Shown here one piece after another: positions 25,999 to 34,804 of a stretch of DNA of 46,666 nucleotides. The notes beneath the pieces were generated by a model. That model made no database searches, was not told the origin of the DNA, and saw only the letters and a program-made list of their open reading frames with translations. The stretch lies in NCBI GenBank assembly GCA_015522845.1, contig WALL01000021.1:1-46666 (forward strand), given 5' to 3'. Position numbers and translations under genes: made by a program. Position 1 is the first letter of the stretch; each line of letters begins with the position of its first letter. Source of the stretch: Nanobdellati archaeon. Lineage in GTDB: Archaea > B1Sed10-29 > WALL01.

Positions 25999-27054
25999 AT
26001 GGCCCCCTCAAAGAAGAAGGCAGCGGCTAAAAAGCCATTGGGGCAGAAAGCAAAAAAGCCAACTAAAGGTGGCACTGCTGGGCCACGGCGTATTGCCTAC
26101 CATGAGCGCCTCGGCCTCTCTAAAGACCAAGCTTATTTTCTTGGCATTACTGCAGCCTTAGTTTTTGCGGTTGCAGTTTATTTTGCCTTCAGCTCTGCCC
26201 ATCAAATCCCTGCTGCGCCCCCTGCCATTGAAGCGCCGCAGCAAGAGGTAGGGACAGTCCTTACGGTGGTGGATGACCCAAGCTGCACCTTCTGCAATAA
26301 GTTCATCAAGCCAGTTGAAAGCCAAATCATGGAGGCAGCCTTTAGCGGGCTGTCGATAAGGCAGGTATCGGCAAGCTCAAAGGAAGGCAAGTTGCTGATA
26401 TCTAGCTTGGGCATTAAAGCTCTTCCGGCATACGTCTTCAACAGCCATGTAGCTGCAGAGGAAAACTATTCGGTTTTCAAGCCATTCCTCCACAAGGCAA
26501 ATGGCAGCTACTTGCTTGATGAGAAAACTATAAGAGGCGTGGCGGTCCGCTACTTCTCCCCTCCCCCCACGGGGGGCGAGCCATCCCTTGGGGCACCAGA
26601 TGCAGCAGTTACAATTATAGTTTTTTCGGACCCTGCCTGCAAGGCATGCAAAGTGTTTGGCTTAAAGACGCTCCCATTTTTAGAGAGTGCTTATAACAGC
26701 ACAGTTCGTGTGGTATTTAAGGCGCTTCCGCTTTCACCGAGCACCCTTAACGCATCGATTGCAATGGAATGCGCTGCAGGGCAAGGGAAGTTTTGGGAGT
26801 ATGCGCATGCTGGCTATGAGAGTGGCATTGGCAATCTAACTCGCCTGGCTGATGAAGCAGGGCTTAATACAACGGAGTTTAATGCTTGCCTCTCCTCACA
26901 AAAGTATAAGGATAAGGTAATGCACAACCGCGTAGAGGCATTTAACTATGGCGTTAGCGGTGTGCCAACTTTATTCATCAATGGGATTAAGATAGTTGGC
27001 GTTCCAACTGATGCAGCCATAAGGCAAATTATTGGTTCGGAGCTGGCGCGATGA
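25999..27054 (+). CDS. Membrane-anchored thioredoxin-fold (DsbA-like) protein with two CxxC domains
   Basis: K/A-rich N-terminus, TM, DDPSCTFCNKFIKP and FSDPACKACKVFGLKTLPFLE, GVSGVPTLFINGIKIVG. Confidence 0.75.
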   Translation: MAPSKKKAAAKKPLGQKAKKPTKGGTAGPRRIAYHERLGLSKDQAYFLGITAALVFAVAVYFAFSSAHQIPAAPPAIEAPQQEVGTVLTVVDDPSCTFCNKFIKPVESQIMEAAFSGLSIRQVSASSKEGKLLISSLGIKALPAYVFNSHVAAEENYSVFKPFLHKANGSYLLDEKTIRGVAVRYFSPPPTGGEPSLGAPDAAVTIIVFSDPACKACKVFGLKTLPFLESAYNSTVRVVFKALPLSPSTLNASIAMECAAGQGKFWEYAHAGYESGIGNLTRLADEAGLNTTEFNACLSSQKYKDKVMHNRVEAFNYGVSGVPTLFINGIKIVGVPTDAAIRQIIGSELAR

Positions 27055-27416
27055 ACATTGCCATAATTGGTGCCTCCAAGGATAGGAGCAAATATGGGAA
27101 CAAGGCCGTGCGTGCCTATGCCATGATGGGGCATACTGTCTTCCCGGTCAACCCGCATGAAACAGAAATCGAAGGGCATGCCTGCTATAAGGCAGTCACT
27201 GCAATCCCCTACAAGATAGACCGGGTGTCGCTGTATGTTCCCCCGGAGGTAGGCATAAAGCTTGTGAGCCAAATAAAGAAGGTCAATCCAAAAGAGGTTT
27301 ACATAAACCCTGGTGCGGAGTCAGATGAGCTCATTGAGGCATTTAGGAAGGTGGGCATAAACCCCCTTTTGGTGTGTGCGATAAACGCCATCGGAGTAGA
27401 CCCTGGCAAGATATGA
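27051..27416 (+). CDS. CoA-binding domain protein
   Basis: IAIIGASKDRSKYGNKAVRAYAMMGHTVFPVNPHETEIEG...VYINPGAESDELIE. Confidence 0.85.
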   Translation: MNIAIIGASKDRSKYGNKAVRAYAMMGHTVFPVNPHETEIEGHACYKAVTAIPYKIDRVSLYVPPEVGIKLVSQIKKVNPKEVYINPGAESDELIEAFRKVGINPLLVCAINAIGVDPGKI

Positions 27417-27539
27417 CAGAAGGTTTAAATAGCTTTTTCTGCCATAATTATGCGGTGTGATTATCGGATAAGCTCGTGCTCTTTTTGCCGGAAAACCTGA
27501 GAGAACAAAGCTTAAAAACCGAAGCATCGTAGTCTACCT

Positions 27540-28469
27540 ATGCGCATTGTTATTGTCTTATTGGCACTTCTCCTGTTGGGTTGTGTCGGGACAGCGCCCC
27601 AGCCTACGCCTGCGGCGGCGCCTGCCCCCACTGTAGCCCCAAGTGTAATACCCACACCCGCCCCGTCATACGGCCCGGCAGTAGTTAATGAGACTGTCGA
27701 GCGCGGCGACTTTCTCGTAAAGATAATCTCTGTTGGGAAATACAGCTATGTTTCTCCTTTTGGGAAGAACCGGACCGACTACCGCGTTGACATGGGGATT
27801 ACAAACACCGCACGCCAGCCAGAGGAATACCGTTTTGCATACCTGCTCTTTAACGACGACAGGCACTTCCCACTGCGCTGGTACTCAACACTTGATGACC
27901 AGGGGCTTTTGCCGGCAGGCGGAGAAACTGAGGGCTACCTCCTTTTTGATGTTGGCAACTCCACGGGGCCGTTCAAACTAGTAGTCGCTACACTCCCGCT
28001 ATCTAGTTTCGACTACGTTGATGTAATTGGCAAAAACGAGCTTGGGAAGCCGGTGGCGGGAAACCGAATGTATGGAAACACTTGCGGCACGAGCACATTG
28101 GGCGAAAAATATCTTGGCTCGCTGCTTGGTGGGGAGCCATGCAAAAGCATATCCGCTGCCCGCGACCTATATGTATACCCATCTTGGCATGACGACCACG
28201 TCGTCATAGTGCGCCTCAAGCTCAAGAACTCGGCGGAGCATGGCGCTAATGTGCTGGTTGTTGATGAGATACCAAAAGGATTTGGTGTTACAGCGCACAA
28301 CATCAGCTACAGCAAGCAGCCAATATTCCTTGACAGCTACCACCCGGCATGGCTAATCCACCTATCGCGCAATGAGATATGGAAGACAGACATGAACTAC
28401 AGCATTTTCCTTGATGGCAACCAGGTTGGGAACATGCCTGCGCCCGTGGTGCTGGGCATCAGCCTGTAA
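27540..28469 (+). CDS. Secreted/lipoprotein-like protein
   Basis: LLALLLLGC lipobox-like signal, Pro/Ala/Thr linker, beta-rich remainder. Confidence 0.55.
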   Translation: MRIVIVLLALLLLGCVGTAPQPTPAAAPAPTVAPSVIPTPAPSYGPAVVNETVERGDFLVKIISVGKYSYVSPFGKNRTDYRVDMGITNTARQPEEYRFAYLLFNDDRHFPLRWYSTLDDQGLLPAGGETEGYLLFDVGNSTGPFKLVVATLPLSSFDYVDVIGKNELGKPVAGNRMYGNTCGTSTLGEKYLGSLLGGEPCKSISAARDLYVYPSWHDDHVVIVRLKLKNSAEHGANVLVVDEIPKGFGVTAHNISYSKQPIFLDSYHPAWLIHLSRNEIWKTDMNYSIFLDGNQVGNMPAPVVLGISL

Positions 28470-28572
28470 ACCGCATATCCATCAAACCGGTGTATTTATA
28501 TATAAATTCGTACAAAATGGATATCCACCAATTTGGTGCTAATCTTAATACGATTAAAGGAAGTGATATAAA

Positions 28573-30237
28573 ATGACACAACAGTTAGCAGGACAATTGG
28601 CAGGACAGCCAATACTTGTATTGCCTGAGGGCGCCCAAAGGCTCTTGGGCAGGGATGCGCAGCGGTCGAACATCGCCGTTGCCAAGGCAATAGCGAATGC
28701 AATAAGAACCACACTTGGCCCGAAGGGAATGGACAAGATGCTCGTTGATGACCTAGGGGACATAGTCATAACAAACGATGGTGCAACAATCCTTGAAGAA
28801 ATGACTGTCGAGCATCCCGCCGGGAAAATGATGGTTGAGGTTGCAAAGACGCAGGATGAGGAAGTGGGGGATGGCACAACAACAGCTGTAGTCCTTGCAG
28901 GTGAGCTCCTTAAGAATGCAGAGGACCTGCTTGAGAAAAAGATACACCCCAGCGTGATAATCCGTGGATATGGCATGGCATCTGCTAAAGCCCTTGAATT
29001 CCTTAGGGAGAAGTCAGCAGACGTAAGCTTTGATGACGATAAGCTCCTTAAGCAAATGGCAATGGTTGCTATGACAGGGAAGGGTGCGCAGCGCGCAGGT
29101 GACCATTTTGCTGGCATTGCAGTGCAGGCCGTAAAGCAGGTTGCAGACCGCAGCAAAGGCTCTGTCTCAATAGACAGCGACTACATTAAAATTGAGAAAA
29201 AGCAGGGCGGCGACCTTATTGACACTGAGCTTATCAATGGGATTGTCATAGACAAGGAGCGCGTCCACTCAGGGATGCCTAAGAAAGTTGAGAATGCAAA
29301 GGTGGCCCTCCTTGATTCTGCACTTGAGGTTAAAAATACCGAGACGGATGCTGAAATCCGCATTACAGCACCAGACCAGCTCCAAGCGTTCCTAGCACAG
29401 GAGGAGAACATGCTCAAGGAGATGGTTGATGATATCCAAAAGAGCGGTGCAAATGTGCTTTTCTGCCAGAAAGGGATTGATGACATGGCACAGCATTTCT
29501 TATCAAAGGCAGGCATTCTTGCTGTGCGCCGTGTTAAGAAGAGCGACATGGAAAAGCTCTCCCGGGCAACAGGGGCCACAATTGTCACAAGGATACAGGA
29601 CCTTTCAGCAGGGGATCTGGGCGATGCTGGCCTTGTTGAGGAGCGCAAAATAGCTGGCGAGGACATGGTCTTTGTTGAGAAGTGCAGAGACCCCAAGGCC
29701 GTCACTATACTTGTCCGCGGCGGGACAGAGCACGTTGTTGATGAGGCAGAGCGTGCCCTTACTGATGCAATTGGGGTAATCTCTTCTGCACTTGAGGACA
29801 AGAAGGTTGTTGTCGGCGGCGGAAGCATCGAGATTGAGCTGGCGCTCGCGCTGAACAACTACGCAAAGACGGTAGGCGGCAGGGAGCAGCTTGCAATATC
29901 TTCATTTGCAAGCGCCCTTGAGATCATACCACGCACGCTTGCCGAGTCTGCAGGCATGGACTCCATTGACACGCTTGTTGAGCTCCGTGCAAAGCATGAG
30001 AAAGGCGACAAGTTTGCTGGTGTTGATGTGATGGGCGGCAAGGTCTCCGATATGGAAAAGATACATGTCTTTGAGCCAGCAAAAATCAAGAAGCAGGCAA
30101 TAACAAGCGCGAGCGAAGCAACCGAGATGATACTTCGCATAGATGATATAATTGCCTCTTCTGGAAAGGGATCCAATACGCCACCTGAAATGCCGCCTGG
30201 AGGCGGCATGGGTGGCGGAATGCCCGGCATGATGTGA
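28573..30237 (+). CDS. thsA: Thermosome (group II chaperonin) subunit
   Basis: [29 protein letters not shown]...[26 protein letters not shown] tail. Confidence 0.97.
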   Translation: MTQQLAGQLAGQPILVLPEGAQRLLGRDAQRSNIAVAKAIANAIRTTLGPKGMDKMLVDDLGDIVITNDGATILEEMTVEHPAGKMMVEVAKTQDEEVGDGTTTAVVLAGELLKNAEDLLEKKIHPSVIIRGYGMASAKALEFLREKSADVSFDDDKLLKQMAMVAMTGKGAQRAGDHFAGIAVQAVKQVADRSKGSVSIDSDYIKIEKKQGGDLIDTELINGIVIDKERVHSGMPKKVENAKVALLDSALEVKNTETDAEIRITAPDQLQAFLAQEENMLKEMVDDIQKSGANVLFCQKGIDDMAQHFLSKAGILAVRRVKKSDMEKLSRATGATIVTRIQDLSAGDLGDAGLVEERKIAGEDMVFVEKCRDPKAVTILVRGGTEHVVDEAERALTDAIGVISSALEDKKVVVGGGSIEIELALALNNYAKTVGGREQLAISSFASALEIIPRTLAESAGMDSIDTLVELRAKHEKGDKFAGVDVMGGKVSDMEKIHVFEPAKIKKQAITSASEATEMILRIDDIIASSGKGSNTPPEMPPGGGMGGGMPGMM

Positions 30238-30250
30238 GCCAATAAGAACC

Positions 30251-30285
30251 CCGCGGGCATCATGCCCGCGGCTTGCTATTTTTTT
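30251..30285 (+). terminator. Intrinsic-like terminator after thermosome gene
   Basis: CCGCGGGC-ATCAT-GCCCGCGG followed by cttgctaTTTTTTT. Confidence 0.65.
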
Positions 30286-30364
30286 ATGCAAACGTGCCCG
30301 TAATTGGCATCGGCAGCACCCAAAACCCTTGCTTTTTATATATTCGTTGGTATAATTTTTACAT

Positions 30365-33300
30365 ATGCCCCTGGAAAGATTGCACGAGTTCAGCAGGCGC
30401 TTTCACGAGTTCGAGCCAGTCAGCAGGCTGGAAACAAAAAGGAAAGATCTTGTTGTCTCATCAATGGAAAGGTATGCCAAAGCGTTCGAAAGCAGGCAGA
30501 ACTTACTCAAGGCAGGCAAAAGGCTCGAAGCTGAAAAGGCGCTTGGGGTGATGATGGAGCATGCCGACAAAATAAAAAGCACTTTCGAGAAAAACGAACT
30601 GCACTCAATTCTCCACGATGCAGTGGACAAGGGAATCATCCACTACAGCGACCTGAAGTCATTCACGGGGCTTGTTGACAAGCAGGCGCTGGAAAGCGTT
30701 TCACAGCGGCTGAAGCAAGGCATTCAGATAAGGCAGGCAACAACGGGGGATCTTGCGGGCATAATGCAGGTGGAAAAAAGGTTCCCGGGGGACCTGCAAA
30801 CAGAAGAAAGCACATACAAGGAGATTATCGGGCTGCACCCGGAAGGCAACCTTGTTGCGGAAAAGGGCGGCAAAATACTTGCTTACCTATCCTCAATCCG
30901 GCTAAAGGACAGGGAACTTTCATGGGGCCCCGATGTGGAGCCAAGCGACCACGACCCAAAAGGGAAGCACACGTTCATATGGTCACTTGCCGTACTGCCG
31001 AGCCATGAGGGCCTTGGCATTGAGTCCGAGCTGATGAAAAAGCTCGTTAAGGGGGAACACGGCAGGGAGATTATCTCCATCACTCCCGATGCCAAGAGGT
31101 TTTATGAAACGATGGGGTTCAAGCAGGAAGACGTTGTGGGAGACTATTACAATGAGGGGGAAGATGCCCCCCTCATGGTGAAAATCCCTGAGAAAGCAAG
31201 TGTGGAAAGCAAAGAAACTGCCCCTGTGGAAATCCCCGAGAAAGTTCCCACGGAAAGCAAGAAGGCCTCCGTGGAAGGTAAAGAGAGCAGGAAAGCAGTG
31301 CCTTCCGCACCAGGCCCTCCAACTCCAATTAAGCCGAAGGGGGAGGAACACCCAATCACCGAAACAGTGAGGGCAATTTCAAAAGTGCTGGAGACGCACA
31401 CCGCCAGGGACTTAAGCCGCATTGAAGAAGCAGTTAGCTCTGGAAAAGCGGAGGAGGTTGAGAAGGAGCTGCAAAGGCTCCATGGCTATGCCCTCCCGCT
31501 TGCCATTAAGGAGGCGATGGTCGAGTCCAAAAGCCCGGAAGAGCTTGAGAGGAAGCTCATGGAAAAGCTGCAGCCGAAATCAAAATTAACGGAGCTGCTG
31601 GCGGATTATCCCGACCTTCTCAGGGAGGGGGTGGATCACAAAAAAATTGTGGGGATGGCAAGGGAAAAGCTGACGGGGGAGGAAACAACAGGCGGCGGCC
31701 TGAGCCACACGGAAACGGCTATCCTTGCGTCACTTACCCATGACACTGTTTTGGCGTTGCACGAAAAGAAGCCGTTCGGCGACAGGGAAACAAACAAAAA
31801 AATTATGGAGCGGGTAAAGGAGATTGAGGAAAAGCAGGGCTTAATCCCCAATGCGGAGCAGCTGCTAAAGCCATTTGCGAAATACCGGCTGGAGGCATTG
31901 GAGGCTATAGCAGAGGCTGAGCCGGAGAAGGATGCCGGGGAGTTTTATAACAAGGATGTGCCTGCCATGATGGGGGCACTCACAGCCATTCCGGATGGGG
32001 AGAGGATGGAAGCATTGAAGGTTATGGCAGAGGCTGCGCCGAAGGGGTATGCCTGGGCGTCTTGGATATTTTATAAAGAGAATGTGCCAACCGTAATGAA
32101 AGCACTCACGGCCATTCCGGAGGGGGAGAGGATGGAGGCTTTGAAAGTTATAACAGGGGCTGCGCCGAAGGGGTATGCCTGGGCGTTTTATGAGAAGATT
32201 GTGCCTGCGGTGGTTGGGGCATTCAAAGACATCGGGCAAATCAAGGAGGCTTTGAAGGTTATAACGGAGGCTGAGCCGGAGGAGGATGCCAAAGAGTTTT
32301 ATGGGGATAGTGTGCCTGTGGTGGTTGGGGCATTCAAAGACATCGGGCAAATCAAGGAGGCGCTGAAGGTTATAACGGAGGCTGAGCCGGAGAGGCATGC
32401 CTGGAGGTTTTATGGGGGGAGTGTGCCAACCGTAATGAAAGCACTCACGGCCATTCCGGAAGGGGAGAGGATGGAGGCTTTGAAGGTTATAACGGAGGCT
32501 GAGCCGAAGGAAGATGCCTGGGCGTTTTATGTTAAAACTGTGCCAACTGTAATGAAAGCACTCACGGCCATTCCGGAAGGGGAGAAGGGTGGCATACTAA
32601 AAGTTGTGCTGAAAGAGATTTCGCACCATGGCTCTGCAGTGATACAGGAGGGGGAATATTGGGGGGATATCCTCAAAACGCTCCCCTTGCTTTCGGAGGG
32701 GTATGGCAAAGAGGTGGAATTGCAAAGGAAAAGCCTTGAGGAGTCGCTGAAAAAGGCTCCTGAAGCGGCAAAGCCAAGGATAGCCGCCAAAATAAAAGGG
32801 CTAACCGCGGCCAGGTTTGCCTTGAACGACATAGTGCGGCTTATCCATCAGAGCGGCGGGAGCGCGAAATACGCCGCCACGGCCCTGGAATACATCGATG
32901 CCAGCACACTGAAAAAGGGGAAAATTTCCGAAGTTGACAGCAGGCTCATGCGCGCGCTGGAAAAGCGCGTTGGGCTAAGCCTGTTTGGGGGGAAAATTAC
33001 GGACTTTGGCTGGAGCCGGCCGAAGATCGTTGACTTTGAGAGGAATGTGGATGATTTCGTGGAGCATAAGGCCATACTCCAGCACATCAACAATTACAGG
33101 GAGTGGTTTGAGGCGCAGCACAAGGGGGAATACCAGAGCCTGCGGAAAGCAGGTTACAACACGGATGTCCTGCTGGGGGACTGGAGCGACTCAAAAAAGG
33201 TAGAGGCCAGAGCCGAGGTGCCGAAGCTGCCAAAGGATGAGGAGGATGAGCTTGTCAGGCGGTCGGCGGAGATTATGCGCGAGGCCGTGGAAACAAAGGG

Positions 33301-34288
33301 GGAGCTGGCTGAGCTGGCTGGGAACGTGCTGGCCAAGGCAAAGGAGATAAGCATACCTAACAAGAGAAAGCAGGAGCTGGTTTCCATATTGGAGAGGGCG
33401 CTTGAGCATCCCTCCCAGGAAAGCATTGAGGGCGCGCTAAGGAAGATTGAAAAGCCGCCACTGATGAGCCTCGTGCTTAGGCCAATGCTGAAAAAAGGGC
33501 TCTTGGAGCCATACGCCCTGCTGACTAGCCAGCTAACCGCCCGGAGGATGGGGCACTACCTCTCGCACTTTAAGGTTGAAGGGCTTGCATCCGCAAAGCA
33601 GGCAATGAATGCGATATCGGAATTTTTCAGGGACGAGGATGCCTATGGGTTCAAAAGCGCCATTGACGCAAAGTCGCACAGCAGGATAATAGCAAAAAGC
33701 CGCGAGCTGGCAAATAAAATCCCGGAAACAACCGAGAGGGGGGCGACAATAACCGCAGTGCAATGGGACAGGGACCCCAAGTCGGACACTTTCAACGGCA
33801 GGTTCTCCGGTGACTGCACCTCGCCACCGGGGGAAGGGGACTATGGCGGGAACAAGTTCTGGGCGAACTTCACTTATTTGCAGGATGCCGGGACGGCCAT
33901 CCTGAACCTCTATGCAAACAAGAAGCCCATCGGCAGGGCATACATAATGCTTTCGGACAAGGGCCCCGTCCTGGACAGTGTGGAGGTAAGCACGGATTAC
34001 TTCACGCGATATGGCTCAACAAAGGCGCATAAGAAAGTGTTTTTCGGCCTTGTTGACAGCTATTGCAAAGAGCTGTATGGGAAAGGGGCGATGCTTTCAG
34101 AGAGGGTTTCAAACAGGAATGAGCTGAAAGGTTACGCGAAAAAGGAATACGCTTTGAAAAATATGGTGCTCAAGAAACTGGGGGTGAGGAAAAACATTTA
34201 CACCGATACGTGGGATACTGATGATGAGGATGATATCAGCAGTAACAAGACAGAGGTTAGGGTGAGGAAGCCCCCCAAGTCAAGGTAG
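30365..34288 (+). CDS. Giant 1307-aa protein: GNAT-like domain, linker, alpha-repeat array, uncharacterised C-terminus
   Basis: GNAT-like IRQATTGDLAGIMQVEKRFP...WSLAVLPSHEGLGIESELMKKL...AKRFYETMGFKQED; about six repeats of (R/K)MEALKVITEAEP..AW.FY...VPTVMKALTAIPEGE at 31861-32590. Confidence 0.75.
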   Translation: MPLERLHEFSRRFHEFEPVSRLETKRKDLVVSSMERYAKAFESRQNLLKAGKRLEAEKALGVMMEHADKIKSTFEKNELHSILHDAVDKGIIHYSDLKSFTGLVDKQALESVSQRLKQGIQIRQATTGDLAGIMQVEKRFPGDLQTEESTYKEIIGLHPEGNLVAEKGGKILAYLSSIRLKDRELSWGPDVEPSDHDPKGKHTFIWSLAVLPSHEGLGIESELMKKLVKGEHGREIISITPDAKRFYETMGFKQEDVVGDYYNEGEDAPLMVKIPEKASVESKETAPVEIPEKVPTESKKASVEGKESRKAVPSAPGPPTPIKPKGEEHPITETVRAISKVLETHTARDLSRIEEAVSSGKAEEVEKELQRLHGYALPLAIKEAMVESKSPEELERKLMEKLQPKSKLTELLADYPDLLREGVDHKKIVGMAREKLTGEETTGGGLSHTETAILASLTHDTVLALHEKKPFGDRETNKKIMERVKEIEEKQGLIPNAEQLLKPFAKYRLEALEAIAEAEPEKDAGEFYNKDVPAMMGALTAIPDGERMEALKVMAEAAPKGYAWASWIFYKENVPTVMKALTAIPEGERMEALKVITGAAPKGYAWAFYEKIVPAVVGAFKDIGQIKEALKVITEAEPEEDAKEFYGDSVPVVVGAFKDIGQIKEALKVITEAEPERHAWRFYGGSVPTVMKALTAIPEGERMEALKVITEAEPKEDAWAFYVKTVPTVMKALTAIPEGEKGGILKVVLKEISHHGSAVIQEGEYWGDILKTLPLLSEGYGKEVELQRKSLEESLKKAPEAAKPRIAAKIKGLTAARFALNDIVRLIHQSGGSAKYAATALEYIDASTLKKGKISEVDSRLMRALEKRVGLSLFGGKITDFGWSRPKIVDFERNVDDFVEHKAILQHINNYREWFEAQHKGEYQSLRKAGYNTDVLLGDWSDSKKVEARAEVPKLPKDEEDELVRRSAEIMREAVETKGELAELAGNVLAKAKEISIPNKRKQELVSILERALEHPSQESIEGALRKIEKPPLMSLVLRPMLKKGLLEPYALLTSQLTARRMGHYLSHFKVEGLASAKQAMNAISEFFRDEDAYGFKSAIDAKSHSRIIAKSRELANKIPETTERGATITAVQWDRDPKSDTFNGRFSGDCTSPPGEGDYGGNKFWANFTYLQDAGTAILNLYANKKPIGRAYIMLSDKGPVLDSVEVSTDYFTRYGSTKAHKKVFFGLVDSYCKELYGKGAMLSERVSNRNELKGYAKKEYALKNMVLKKLGVRKNIYTDTWDTDDEDDISSNKTEVRVRKPPKSR

Positions 34289-34360
34289 ACGATGGCGCCA
34301 CAAGGGTGCCCGGCGGCATCACGCAAACCACCTATGCTTTTTTCCATCAATGCTTTTACT

Positions 34361-34508
34361 GATTTTTGGCTTCGTGCCGAAGGCACTGATTTCCCCAGGC
34401 TTTGCCTACAGGGGAAAGGCTGCTGTAATGCTTAGCCAAAGCCAAAAATCCTTAACAGAAAAGGATTGTTTTCCATCAATGCTTTCCCACGCACCCTTTT
34501 CTGTTAAG
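34361..34508. repeat. Nested inverted repeats (possible structured RNA or element)
   Basis: GATTTTTGGCTT/AAGCCAAAAATC (34361-34372/34439-34450) enclosing GTGCC-GAA-GGCAC and TTTCCCC/GGGGAAA; then CTTAACAGAAAAGG/CCTTTTCTGTTAAG (34451-34464/34495-34508). Confidence 0.8.
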
Positions 34509-34578
34509 CATTAGCGAAAAAAGCGTGCACGGAAAACGGCGGGCAAGCGAGCGTGGCTCTAACAGAAAAAGGATTGCT

Positions 34579-34746
34579 TTAGATTTGATACAGCTGCCCC
34601 TTGAACCACTGGTAGATGAAGGCAAATGCAATTAGGTTTGCAAACAAGAAGACAACTAAATTACTTCTGAAGGCGCCATATAGTATCTTGAATACAGTAA
34701 AATAATATACGATTGCTATAATTAAAATCATTATAACCCGTTTCAT
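34579..34746 (-). CDS. Small membrane protein (55 aa; not in ORF track)
   Basis: MKRVIMILIIAIVYYFTVFKILYGAFRSNLVVFLFANLIAFAFIYQWFKGQLYQI*. Confidence 0.55.
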   Translation of the reverse strand: MKRVIMILIIAIVYYFTVFKILYGAFRSNLVVFLFANLIAFAFIYQWFKGQLYQI

Positions 34747-34804
34747 CAGCTATCTGACAGCACGCATATATAAATTTATATTGGGGAATGCCCTTATCAA
34801 CCCA

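Noticed and set aside
29181-29858. Minus-strand 225-aa ORF inside the thermosome gene
   Set aside because: Low-complexity Ser/Ala/Thr antisense shadow of a strongly recognisable coding gene.
31865-32398. Minus-strand ORF with LSLRYNLQRLLDLPDVFECPNHRRH repeats
   Set aside because: Antisense of the repeat array in the 1307-aa gene; repetition is inherited from the sense strand.
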